Below, one piece after another: positions 1-10,049 of a stretch of 64,000 nt of DNA. Source of the DNA: Gordionus sp. m RMFG-2023 (Eukaryota; Nematomorpha; Gordioida; Chordodea; Parachordodidae); the NCBI RefSeq assembly GCF_954871325.1, contig NC_088776.1:50238569-50302568 (forward strand), written 5' to 3'. The first letter of the stretch is position 1. Every line of letters starts with the position of its first letter. A program made the translations under genes and the position numbers. Under the pieces are notes generated by a model. It saw only the letters and a list, made by a program, of their open reading frames with translations, was not told where the DNA came from and ran no database searches.

Positions 1-867
1 GAAATGATATAATAACCATGAATTTACAAGGGGGGTTGGAAATCTTATATACCACTTTTTGGATCTGGTTATATTATGACCAACCAATATTGCTGTCTAA
101 TAAATCAACTCTTCCCATAATGCTCTATTCATTTTTTTTGGTTTTGTGCTCATGTTCAATATCACCCTTAGATAATTTCCCATATAATGCTGATAAAAAG
201 TCACCATTTCATTACTATTATAGATATATATATACTCCTTCAATATTTCCCATGTATTTAAAGGATGACCTTTTGATCTCTTTTTTTTATTTTGATCTCC
301 GTGGGAAATTTGCAATTTGGGATTCTATTCTTTCTTACTGTACCAAGACTTGTTTACACTTATAAATATACTTAAAAAGTTAAAGATATAATCGATTTAT
401 TATGTTTGCTAAATATCAAAAGATGTATTGAGTTATAGTAATTGTCAAAATATAGCTTATAATTTTGATTTAAAGGTATTGTTTAGCTTAAACCCACAAC
501 TATACAGTTCTTGAATCAACCAAATATTAAAGAACTCATAAATATTACTATAATGGTTAAGAAATATACATATTCTCATGTCAATTGTCCAGTTACCATT
601 CATAAAAGACTAATGGAAGGATGTAATTGGCAATGACCTTATAAAAAAGACTATGACTATCAGAAAATTGCAAAGCATTTGATCCATTCTTCATTTTAAT
701 AATTTTATATCAAAGGGTCAATGACCATAATAGGCTTATAAAAGTATTCTCAAGTGTGAATCACTTTCAAAATAGGTTTCGTATAATTCCTAAAGGGGAA
801 TACTTATCAATCAATGAACAAATTCAATTGATCATATACATTTAAAACAATATATGCCAATGAAGCC
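1..867. other. Stretch without a confident exon
   Basis: This is AT-rich sequence upstream of the first recognised exon on either strand. A minus-strand open stretch at about 97-315 reads as a lysine-, tyrosine- and asparagine-rich peptide with no ATG at its head and no splice sites I trust, so I do not call it. Earlier exons of the casein kinase gene, which must precede 1651, are not visible here and probably lie before the window. Confidence 0.5.
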
Positions 868-976
868 TCACAAATGGGGCTTCAATTCTTCATTCTTTGC
901 TTTTTTGGATTTGCCTATAAGTTTGAGCTGTACATTCTGAGTAGGAAAATATTCTGGAAGAAGACCAATAACAGAA
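868..976 (-). CDS. Unidentified gene, terminal exon (minus strand)
   Basis: This is the last exon of a spliced minus-strand gene I do not recognise. The acceptor reads AATCTAG before 976. One base completes a codon, 35 sense codons follow, and a TGA ends the frame at 868-870. The peptide contains SVIGLLPEYFPTQNVQLKLI and then a lysine-rich tail. Reading phase matches the exon at 1086-1167 across a 109-bp intron with donor GTAAGC. No domain can be named. The regular codon usage, matched phases and good splice sites over several exons argue for a real protein. The odd feature is position: its exons alternate with those of casein kinase 2 on the other strand. Confidence 0.55.
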
Positions 977-1085
977 CTAGATTTATGAGCGCCCAGCAAT
1001 ATTGTTGTGCATAAAATTTATTAGGTTATTTTTATTTATTCATATATTATATTTTTACTTAGATAAAAAAAAGAAGGGGGCTTAC

Positions 1086-1167
1086 ATCTTTTGTACCATC
1101 AACATATATTTGCAAAAATCAAACATTTCCCAGAAGGAAAGATGCTCGACAAAGGTGAATAAATCTA
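1086..1167 (-). CDS. Unidentified gene, internal exon (minus strand)
   Basis: This 82-nt exon has acceptor GCTTAG and donor GAT/GTAAGC. It carries two bases, 26 codons and two bases. The peptide includes DLFTFVEHLSFWEMFDFCKY, rich in aromatic residues and unlike random translation of this AT-rich DNA. Incoming phase fits the exon at 2013-2061 (the shared codon becomes TTA), and outgoing phase fits 868-976. The function is unknown. Confidence 0.55.
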
Positions 1168-1650
1168 CTAAGCAAAGGCATTACACTTATAAAATGTGTG
1201 AAATTCTATTGTACACTATGTCTCCATGCTAATAAAAATTGTTTGTTAAATACATTTTGTGTGAATATATGTTTAGGAATTTTTTAAGATCATGCAAACC
1301 TTATATGATAAAGGTTAAAATCTAATTAAAAATTATGAAAAATGTCAATTTTGAAATATTGGAAAAAGTTAACATTAAATACTCGCATAAGAATTTATAT
1401 TAAATAAATGATTTTTACATAAAAGGAATGTTACTTATAAGGCACTATTAAAATTTCCATGCCAAAATAATATTTACCTTTAAGTTAGGCTAGAAAATAT
1501 ACTATGTGACTGATTAGTAGTCATATCTAATAAGGGGTATCTTAAAAATTGATTAGAAGTTTATTTTTTTTCTAAATAATACACACCCTACATTTATAAT
1601 TTAAAAAATCAAAACCTGAATATAAATGTTAACATAACAAATATTTCAAG

Positions 1651-1752
1651 CAATATGACTATTCCTTAGACTTATGGAGTTTGGGATGCATGCTAGCCAG
1701 TATGATATTTCGTAAAGAACCTTTCTTCCATGGGCATGATAATGATGACCAA
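1651..1752 (+). CDS. CSNK2A: Casein kinase 2 alpha, kinase C-lobe exon ([12 protein letters not shown])
   Basis: The gene encodes the catalytic alpha subunit of casein kinase 2, an acidophilic Ser/Thr kinase that acts constitutively in nucleus and cytoplasm, as a tetramer with the beta subunit. This 34-codon exon reads [20 protein letters not shown] and then [14 protein letters not shown]. That is the subdomain IX helix (the invariant D of DLWSLGC) and the characteristic CK2 segment after it. The acceptor is TTTCAAG at 1650; the donor GTTTTAAT at 1753 is weak but phase-correct. It joins in phase 0 to 4236. Upstream catalytic exons (the glycine loop, HRD and DWG region) are not in the window. 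Identification rests on near-identity to the CK2 alpha family as I remember it. Confidence 0.93.
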
Positions 1753-2012
1753 GTTTTAATTTTTATTGCTTATATTGAGTGCTTAAATGTTACTTAGAAG
1801 GTATAGCATTTTGGTTAGAGATTGATATAAACTGTCACAACTAAATAGCCTATACCTCATAATTATTTTTACCATCACTGGATAAAAATTATTTTTTAGT
1901 TATCTGCCCCTGCCTGTAATAATTTTTTCATGAAAGGGAATGACATAAATTTGCCTGATTATCATTTAAAAAATTTTCATCTGGCTCTAAGCTATTTTTG
2001 CTTTGCTCATAC

Positions 2013-2061
2013 ACTGGGCTTTTTTTCCCTGGTGACCTCTTGTCATTATTTTTATGTTACT
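2013..2061 (-). CDS. Unidentified gene, internal exon (minus strand)
   Basis: This is a 49-nt exon with acceptor TTTCCCACAG and donor GTATGAG. It encodes SNIKIMTRGHQGKKAQ plus one base of a split codon. The phase fits both neighbours (2768-2830 upstream, 1086-1167 downstream). It lies inside the casein kinase intron on the other strand. It is short, so support comes mainly from the phase chain. Confidence 0.45.
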
Positions 2062-2767
2062 CTGTGGGAAATAGTTACACAAACTATTTGTTTGCAAAAA
2101 AATGGTCACAACTTGTTATATTACTTTTCAAAATAGTAGCCTTAAATTAAATGTTAGAAAAATTTCCTAGATATTATCTTAAATAAAAGCTATATACTAT
2201 AATTATAATTGAAAATTGCTGTTATCAATAAAAATCATGAAAATTTAGAATTTACTAAATAAATTATCTTATAAAATATACATTTTTTAATATATTTTAA
2301 CTTTGGTTTTCAAAATTTTAATAATAAACATGAATGTTTAGACTTAACACAACTTTTGCAGTGTTAAAGTTACATTCAATTAGTGCCAATGATGGAGTGT
2401 AAGTGTCAGAAGTGTTACACAAAATTTTAGAAACTTCCAAAAAATAAAAAAGTGATATAAAAAATATTATGAAGCTCATGACAAATCGACCTTAATAATC
2501 CCAAAACAACACCAATTTTAAACCATTAGTATATCATCATAGATAAACATGGTTAGAATTCATATAAGGACAAAAGTTATGCTATTAATTATATTGAAAT
2601 GTTAAATAAAATGCAAATAATAAGTGTTATTATTGTTAAGTGCATGTACAGCCCATTAAAAAAATATTTTCAAAAATAAGCCCCACTTAAGTCCATGCAA
2701 TAATTTATTGAAGCAATTTTATTGGCCAATATTTGGCAACATAATTTTAAAAATTGAGACTGCTTAC

Positions 2768-2830
2768 CTTTCCATTAGCCCAGACTAGTTTGTTCATTTT
2801 TCTTCCAGCATCATTCCAATTTAATAAAAG
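2768..2830 (-). CDS. Unidentified gene, internal exon (minus strand)
   Basis: This is a 63-nt exon with acceptor AAAGTCAG and strong donor AAG/GTAAGC. Only one frame is open, and it reads LLLNWNDAGRKMNKLVWANG then K. Both ends are phase 0, compatible with the exon at 2013-2061. The tryptophans and the Asn-Asp-Ala-Gly segment look like conserved protein, but I cannot assign a family. Confidence 0.5.
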
Positions 2831-3770
2831 CTGACTTTAAGCCTACTGATCCCTGATTTATATTATTTTAAGGGATGCACTAATACCAAAGGCAATACTT
2901 TGCCAAACAATAACAATCCAAAATTTTATTATTATTTTTTTAATTCTTAAATTTCTCATTTATTAATTATTTTTGTTATTCCAATTCTTTTTCACAAGAT
3001 AGTTAATTTAAATCAATAATATTAAATAATTTGTAAACTAACAAATCAAAAAATAAAATTAATATAATTTTGGGCTTTTTTTATATAGATAAATAATTTT
3101 TACTATAGTAAATTGTTGCAATATAAATCAGTGATATGGGCATAAGTTTCCATGAATATTTTATATAGGAAACAGTAGTTTCTCTTTTGAATTAACCTAG
3201 TTCTCACTATTTCTTAAATAATTACTTTTAAGGCCTTAAATCTATAGCAATATATAACTTACAACTAAGGGTGTTCAAATCCTGATTTAGGTATATTTTT
3301 AAAACGACCCAATTAAGATTTTATTCATAATTACGTAAGCCTGGATTTGCTCATAGATGAGAGAAAGGGTTAGACAACTACAATTCTCTATTACTTAATA
3401 TTATTTTGGCTAAAATCTTGATTGGTTAATTTTTAAAATCAACATGAATTGGGCTTTTTAACACCAAAGAAGCCACTTACTTAATCAACAGTGCTACCTG
3501 GCATCTATATAACAACTACATCAAGAAATCATCCACTTAATATAACACAACCCTGATTTGGCACCTTTTCCATTTTATTTCAAACCATACCACTATTCAT
3601 TCATTACAGTTATTATAATTGCTAGCTTATAAGCAGTAATAGAAGCTCAGAGAACCCATTTGTTGGGTTTTGCATTTAATAATACATACTATCTTTTGCT
3701 CAATTGAAATTGCAAAAGAAATAAAGCAGAAGAGAACCTAAAATTGAATTTTGTTTTACACTATATATAA

Positions 3771-3921
3771 CAGAGTTGTTAAAAGATACTTTTTAAATGG
3801 ATCTAGATACAGATACAACGTGTAAAATAATATCTAGATACAGATTATTTAATCAAAAATCTATCTAGATACAGATACCACATTTTTATATCTAGAGTAT
3901 CTAGATCCTTTAACAACTCTG
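3771..3921. mobile_element. 151-bp hAT-type MITE in a kinase intron
   Basis: Terminal inverted repeats CAGAGTTGTTAAA / TTTAACAACTCTG are flanked by identical 8-bp duplications ATATATAA (3763-3770 and 3922-3929). The interior holds several TCTAGATACAGATA-like repeats, the same GTATCT/AGATAC vocabulary as the ends of the autonomous hAT at 49288-52104, which suggests mobilisation by a related transposase. Confidence 0.88.
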
Positions 3922-4142
3922 ATATATAATAACCATGAATTTGCATAACAATGGTTGTTAAAATTAAAACAAATGTTATATATACAAATCAATATATAAT
4001 ATATTAAACTATCTACTAACGATTTTTGCATATCAAATTTTATTAAATCTTTATTTGCATAACCTTCCAATATGACATGTACTATCCATCAATTTTGTAA
4101 AATCTTATTTATGAGTGAGCGCCTTTCACATAATTAGCTTAC

Positions 4143-4171
4143 CACCATTTCTTGATGGTTAATTTTTATAT
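4143..4171 (-). CDS. Unidentified gene, possible 29-nt exon (minus strand)
   Basis: This is a tentative micro-exon: acceptor CATATTTAG, donor GTG/GTAAGC, peptide IKINHQEMV. It ends in phase 0, as the exon at 2768-2830 requires. At 29 nt it could be chance. It sits 64 bp from a casein kinase exon on the opposite strand. No exons further upstream of this gene were found. Confidence 0.25.
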
Positions 4172-4235
4172 CTAAATATGACAGTATAATTAATCAGAGA
4201 TATTATTTTTATGTCTCATAAATATTATGTTAAAG

Positions 4236-4336
4236 CTTGTTAGAATAGCTAAAGTTCTAGGGACAGAAGAACTATACGATTATCTGGACAAATACGAAAT
4301 TCAATTGAGTCCTAGGTTCAACGAGAAATTGGGGAG
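4236..4336 (+). CDS. CSNK2A: Casein kinase 2 alpha, exon with [16 protein letters not shown]
   Basis: Acceptor TTAAAG; donor GGGGAG/GTAAAT. The exon reads [20 protein letters not shown] and then [13 protein letters not shown], a diagnostic CK2 alpha C-lobe segment. The final two bases AG combine with the first base of the exon at 4656 to give Arg, the start of the RHSKKRW motif. The intron before it (1753-4235) holds a MITE and minus-strand exons of another gene. Confidence 0.95.
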
Positions 4337-4655
4337 GTAAATTTATTTTACCTTATTTTTTTTATATATTCATAATAATCTGTTTATTGGCAAATACATC
4401 ATATGCTAGAAAATAGCTTAGTAGTTAATGTGAAGAATTTATAATAGGCACAAATTTTAATCATTTATTAAATTATATAGTATTAGTTATTAATTACATT
4501 GATTCTCTCTTATCAGGTGTCACTATCTTTCATTTATTTACTCCTCTCAACCATATGTCACTACTTCTTCCTTGAACCTTTTTATTTGTGCCTTAAATTC
4601 TCTTGCAATCATACATTCCTTAATCTTAAATCTTCCCAACTCGTTCCATTATAAG

Positions 4656-4945
4656 ACACTCTAAAAAGCGTTGGGAAAGATTCGTTCATACAGAAAATTC
4701 TCACCTGGTTTCACCTGAAGCACTAGACTTCCTTGATCGGGTTCTCATATACGACCATGCAAAGAGACTCACAGCTCGGGAAGCGATGTCTCACCCTTAC
4801 TTTACCCCAGTAGCCTCTAACAATAAGAATAACTCATTGCCAGTAGCCGGAAATTTTGACATGAAATTGGATGTTGGGACACAATTTAATCCATTAGAGG
4901 ACATAGGTGGGAGTAAAGGCAGAGAAGATATTAACAATCAAAATG
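4656..4945 (+). CDS. CSNK2A: Casein kinase 2 alpha, end of kinase domain and start of C-terminal extension
   Basis: The exon opens with [20 protein letters not shown], continues [20 protein letters not shown] and REAMSHPYF, and so completes the kinase fold with the conserved Arg of subdomain XI. It then runs into a low-complexity extension ([13 protein letters not shown], then PLEDIGG). Donor AATG/GTAATT leaves phase 1. Several family members carry poorly conserved C-terminal tails after this point. Here the tail is encoded by one further shared exon and one of two terminal exons. Confidence 0.95.
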
Positions 4946-4987
4946 GTAATTACAAAATTTATTTATTACACGTTCCTATTATAATAC

Positions 4988-5305
4988 CAGGGACCTGCAT
5001 AAATACCATTTAAAAAAAAGACCTGGCTCAGGATTTTTAAAAAATATTCTGGCCTGGTTTGGATTTTTTTTCAACATTTTTTTCGGCCCAGCCCAGTTTT
5101 TTTAAAATAAAAAATTTTCAGGCCTGGCCCGGATTTTTTAAAAAAATGTTATATTTAATTTTGATTTTTATAACTAATAATAGCGATTTCAAATATTTGG
5201 TATTAAAATATATAGCCCAGCCTGGTCCGGATATTTTTTTAAAAAAATTTCAGGCCCGGCCCAGATATATTTTAAAAAAAATTAGGCCAGGCCTGCAGGT
5301 CCCTG
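4988..5305. mobile_element. 318-bp GGCC-rich MITE (family G)
   Basis: Terminal repeats CAGGGACCTGCA / TGCAGGTCCCTG enclose alternating blocks of GGCC(C/T)GG(C/T)CC and A/T runs. Flanking octamers TATAATAC and ATAAATAC look like a mutated 8-bp duplication, pointing to hAT-type transposition. It lies in the kinase intron directly after the 4656-4945 exon. Other likely copies in the window: 9682-9825, 23136-23436, 35755-36043, 37291-37659 and 39542-39639. Confidence 0.75.
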
Positions 5306-5442
5306 ATAAATACATAAGGCCTTTATACGCGTTTTAAAATTTATAATACTAGAAATGAATAGAGAGTAAATATCAATTCACTATACATATAAAATCAAAG
5401 ATGAATATAAGATAAGAAAAAAAAACAACACATAAAAATTAG

Positions 5443-5577
5443 GTCCTGTGAATGTGATTCACTATCCCGCTAATCAAGATGCTGGAGATTTCGACCAAAT
5501 CAACGAAAATTCTGTCAAGGATGGCGATGGTGTCAAGGCTTTTTTAGCGCCATCATCATCGGACAATTCGGATTCTA
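5443..5577 (+). CDS. CSNK2A: Casein kinase 2 alpha, shared C-terminal tail exon
   Basis: Acceptor AAAATTAG; donor TCTA/GTAAGA. In phase with 4656-4945, it encodes an acidic, Ser/Asn-rich tail (VIHYPANQDAGDFDQINENS, then LAPSSSDNSDS). Clustered Ser with Asp suggests a disordered, possibly phosphorylated tail. It leaves one base (A), which is completed by TA from the exon at 5792 or by TG from the exon at 7767. Both continuations are in frame. Confidence 0.8.
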
Positions 5578-5791
5578 GTAAGAGAAAAAAATATATATGT
5601 GATTGGGGGCCAAAACTTTAGAGTACGAAGTTTACCAACTAGTGTTTAAAATAAAAATCGATAGTCTTCTTTTATTTGCAATTTGTAAAGAATATTTTCT
5701 ATATCATTTTTGTACAATATGTTCCTTTTCATATTTTTAATTAAAATAAAGTCAGTCTACCTTTATCTAAATTAAATTTTTTATTACTTAG

Positions 5792-5886
5792 TAACCCCTT
5801 CACCATCAATAAATGTGTCCTTTTCGACGACTAAAAAGAGTGAGCCTATGCATTCGCTTAAAGAACTAGGTTGTATCTTTACCTGA
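5792..5886 (+). CDS. CSNK2A: Casein kinase 2 alpha, alternative terminal exon A
   Basis: Acceptor TTACTTAG. The exon is 95 nt and ends in TGA. The peptide begins ITPSPSINVSFSTTKKSEP and ends LKELGCIFT. It has the same length, phase, charge pattern and ending (Leu-Lys...Gly-x-Ile-x-Thr-stop) as exon B at 7767-7861. This looks like a tandem exon duplication giving two C-termini for the kinase. No transcript evidence is available here. Confidence 0.72.
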
Positions 5887-6752
5887 AATTTTTTTTTAGT
5901 TTTTTTTCGCTCCAAATTATCATGCTTTATCATTATAATAGAGATGCACGATACATGAAGTTGACATTATTTTAAGAATCAACTGATTTCTAAAATTAAT
6001 TTAACTAAAGTTTAGATTTTTTAAAATTTAGATAGGGCTCATATGAAAAATAACCTTTAAATTCTTATTTGTAGGACACAGCTTTATAATTAGATTTGAA
6101 GATGGGCCAGAACCTACCCATGGGCATTTCTGAAAAGATTTATTTACGCTAATTAGTCAATATTTTATGAAAGAATACTACAATGATTGGCCTAATTTTA
6201 AGCTTAAAAAGAATGAAAAATTACTCTGGTCCAAAGATATCTTTCACATGCCTGGCCTGACCAGATATTTTTGCCAGGCTTCAGGTCTGAATTGCATATT
6301 TCAATTTGCACATGTTCCTTTTTTAGGTTTTTAAACGTAGATATTAAAATAATTTAAATATAAAATATGTCCTAAGGAATTAACAATTCGGAATTCAATA
6401 GTAAAAAAAAGAGAAGAACCAGATTGTCCATTAACTAGTAACACTAATACCTGTGTTTCAGTATGGTATTGGATCATTTTTAAAGGTGCTATTAAAAAAT
6501 TTAACCATTCATATTGATTTTAATTCAATAAAATTCAGTATTTAAAAGTCAATCACAAATTGCAACAAATTAGTCAAATGATAAATATAAAGATTATAGC
6601 CATAAACCACAACTTCAAGAATATTGTTTTGGAGGGAATTTTTTATGAGATGCTTAAATATTTACATAATCGTAATTATAGAGAGAGTTAGTATGCATGT
6701 ATTAAATTATATATTTAAAAGGAGAATATATAAGAATTTTCTGTACTATTAA

Positions 6753-7604
6753 ACAGTTGGTTACTCACTGAATACGGGGAAATTTTTGATATTATTTTTT
6801 TTATATAAAATAATAAATAAATAAACGGAGTATATTTAAAAATTTAAAAAAACTTGTGAAAATTTTCATAATTTCACAATAAAAACAAGGCGTGTTCTAT
6901 GAAGCTATTAAGTTATGACTATTAAATCAAATACTAAATTATTAATCAATTTTTTAGAATAATTTTTTTTTTGTGAAAAAGGTTGATATTTCAGAGAAGA
7001 AATAGTTATTTTTAGATTTATAAAATATAAGTAAGCACTTGTTTAATTTGGGGCATTGTTGGGTTTGAAATCTTTGAAATTGAATGACCCATAAAATTAA
7101 ATATAATTTAATTGATACTCATATATATAATATTGTTTTCAGTTATTATAATTTTATTAAAATTGTATCGCATAAATTACAAACAATAAAATAGTAAGGA
7201 CTATTAAATCAAATACTAAATAATTAATCAACTTATTAGAATAAAAAAAATTTTATGGAAAAAGGTTAACATTTCAAAAAAGAAATAGTTATTTTTAGAT
7301 TTAAAAGTAAGCACTTGTTTAATTTGGGCATCGTTAGGTTTAAAATTGTTGAAATTGAATGACCCATAAAATTAAATATAATTTAATTGATATTCTTATA
7401 TATAATATTGTTTTCAGTCATTATAATTTTATAAAATTGTATTGCTCAAATTATTAAAATACCAAATTAGACAATTTATAGCTAAATTGTTAAAATTAAA
7501 ATATGACTTCATTCTACCAGACCAAACAATAAAAAAAATTTTTAAATTTAAAAAAAAAAATAATGTTAAAAATTTCCCCGTGATTCAGTGAGTTACCGAA
7601 TTGT
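6753..7604. mobile_element. ~850-bp inverted-repeat element between the alternative exons
   Basis: A terminal inverted repeat of about 45 bp carries the core GGTTACTCACTGAATACGGG at the left (from 6753) and GGTAACTCACTGAATCACGG, read on the minus strand, at the right (to 7604). A/T-rich arms follow. The interior is a tandem pair of ~280-bp units (about 6918-7199 and 7200-7470) sharing the phrase TTGAATGACCCATAAAATTA. There is no coding sequence. I could not define the target duplication. Confidence 0.7.
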
Positions 7605-7766
7605 TATATATAAGGAACCGGTTTTAAAACCCAATAAAATCTGTAAGAATAACTGATCCTAATATTCAGTTTTACATATATTAGAATCGAAAATCTGAAA
7701 TCGTACATCTCTAACCATAATTTAGCCTACTTTTGTACGATTTATAATTTTTTTATTATTAATCAG

Positions 7767-7861
7767 TGGCACCACCAACAAATGAACCCTTTTCAGTGAT
7801 GAAAAAGATCAAGACTCCATATTCACTCGAACCACTTAAAAAAGGTCGCATCCTTACCTGA
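7767..7861 (+). CDS. CSNK2A: Casein kinase 2 alpha, alternative terminal exon B
   Basis: Acceptor TTAATCAG. The exon is 95 nt, exactly the length of exon A, same phase, ending in TGA. Joined to 5443-5577 it gives MAPPTNEPFSVMKKIKTPYS and ends LKKGRILT. The downstream base context (TTACCTGAAA) also matches exon A. It lies 1.9 kb downstream of A with an inverted-repeat element between. Which form dominates cannot be told from sequence. Confidence 0.72.
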
Positions 7862-9681
7862 AAAAACATTCTATTTCCCTTTCACAACACAATTTTGAAG
7901 GAGAAAATTTACTTACATTGCATCCTAACTCTTTATTCCCCGAATATGAAATTACAATTTTTGTTTGTTTTTATTCATAATTTCTCCGCTTTTTTTAACG
8001 TGTGATTAAATGTCATTAAATATATTGACCACATTTATTTACATGTATTCATCAGTGCGTTTAGAAAAATGATTTCATGAATTTCTTAAAAATTATTTTT
8101 CATCGTTTTATTATATCTCTTCCCTCCCATAAATTTTTCTTATATTATGTATAAAGATTTATTTAAACTTTTTTTTCCTTATGTTTTTTTAGACTTAATT
8201 TGATATTAAAAATAACTTTTTTAATAATATGAATATTAAATTTATGACACAACTAATGCATTATTTTGTTTACCCATTTCGATTATATATTATACCATTA
8301 CTATATATAATAAATTTATTTACCAAATTATTTTACTAAAAATTCTTATTGTGTATCATTAGAATGTTTTAGAACTAGTGACAACAACTTTATTCGCATC
8401 CCCTCCCCCATCCTTCGAATACTTTTGGATATTATCTAAAGTTTACCTTTTTTTAGATATATAATAGTCCTTTTTAATCAGTTATTTTGAATATATTATG
8501 CTAAATTTTAAGCTTTCTTTTCATTTTAAAATTATATAAGTATCATGTAATAATTTGATTATTTTTTTTATCAAAGTACTATTTTTAGGTTCACTACTAG
8601 TTGGTATGATCTAATCAAATTCTGTTAAACCTAGTTTTTAGCAGAAACTATTACATAGCTCTTGGGTTTCGTCCAAAATATAGTTTATATGGGTCACTAC
8701 TTATTGTAGTCATTCTAAGATCAGTTTTCTAATTTGCATAAGCAACTAAATTAACTTAAGTGGATATTTTTAATTACCGTAAAAGACATTTTGGCAATTT
8801 CTTTCAGTAAAATAAACGGCATTTTAAATACTTTATTCGACTAGGTTTTAAAGCAATCAAAACGGCTTAAAATTTCACAGTAAAAAATAATACTCGACAA
8901 AGTTACTAAACTAAAGATTTGAAATGGAAATTATTTTTTTAATTTCTCCATTTTTTATTAAAAAAATATATTTGTAAAACCAAAACCAATGACGAAATTT
9001 ACACTTGAGTATTTTTTTCATGCCCGATTTGCACACTCAAAAAGGTAATAAAAGTTATGTTCAGCATAAATTTTTTTTCAAAAAAGTCCCGGGAAATTAT
9101 ATGCTTCACACACTATTTAATCACATTTTTTCAAAATATTTACAAATTTCAAAATTCATTGAGGGAATTCAATAATATAATATTGGGAGAAGACCTCCTT
9201 TTTAAGAACATTTTATGGAAGTTGAATTTAAAAACGACCTATAAATCATCTAATAATGATTAATGAAACGATCCTCCCGAAAAAATTTGAAAATCAAAAT
9301 ATTACGATCTGAATAAGTGCAAATTCATGACAGATATTTCATATCCAAAGCAAGCCTGTAACTGTAAGGAGGGTTGGGCTAATTTTCAAAAATCTGTATT
9401 TGAATATAAGCAACTGCAAATACACTTCAAAAAAAAGCAATTGAATATAAATATAAAATATACTCACAAAATTTTTTCGAAAAAAGTATTTGAAGTCGAT
9501 TTTTATAATAAGAATAAAAATTAAGGTGAACATTCTCTAATTAGATTTCTATATTTATCATTAAAATATTTAGTGACATGGAAAATGTTTAGAAGCTAGC
9601 AATTCGCAATAAAGATATAAGGTTAAAAAGACTTACAGGTAAAGTGGGATTTATTATGGAACACATTTTCCTAATATTATT
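7862..9681. other. Kinase 3' flank, no gene seen
   Basis: AT-rich DNA downstream of the last kinase exon. Open frames at about 9057-9263 and 9327-9524 have random-looking composition, no family resemblance and no splice context. Polyadenylation of the kinase gene presumably occurs in the first few hundred bases. Confidence 0.4.
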
Positions 9682-9825
9682 AGAGACCTGCAAGTCCGGG
9701 TACCCGGGCCGCATTTTAATTCGTCATTATTAGCTATAAAAATATAATATATTTTAATCCATGCTGGGTCTGAATATATAAAAACTGAGCCGAAATTTTT
9801 ATTAAAAATCCGGTGTGCAGATCTG
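9682..9825. mobile_element. 144-bp GGCC-rich MITE (family G)
   Basis: Ends AGAGACCTGCA and TGCAGATCTG with an interior GTCCGGGTACCCGGGCC block: a short, diverged member of the family described at 4988-5305. Confidence 0.55.
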
Positions 9826-10049
9826 ATTATTTTCACAATATATTCTCTTTTATTAATTTATATTTATAAATATTCATTTTGAGAAAATATGTATTTTCTA
9901 AAATATTTATGCTATCTATGGTTCATATATGTGTCAAATATTATCTACAACTTCCACGTGAATAAGTTTTATATTACATATCTCAACAGAACTATGCTTG
10001 GTTTTGACATTTAAAAAAACCATTAATCTGGGAAATTATAAGGAAAATT

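Noticed and set aside
97-315. Minus-strand open frame near the window start (QISHGDQNKKKRSKGHPL...)
   Set aside because: No ATG start, no convincing splice sites, Lys/Asn/Tyr composition expected of AT-rich DNA, and no link in phase to other minus-strand exons.
5059-5337. 92-residue frame rich in Phe, Pro and Gly
   Set aside because: Translation of the GGCC-block MITE at 4988-5305, not a gene.
9654-9836. Minus-strand frame of 60 residues
   Set aside because: Lies wholly over the MITE at 9682-9825 and its flank.
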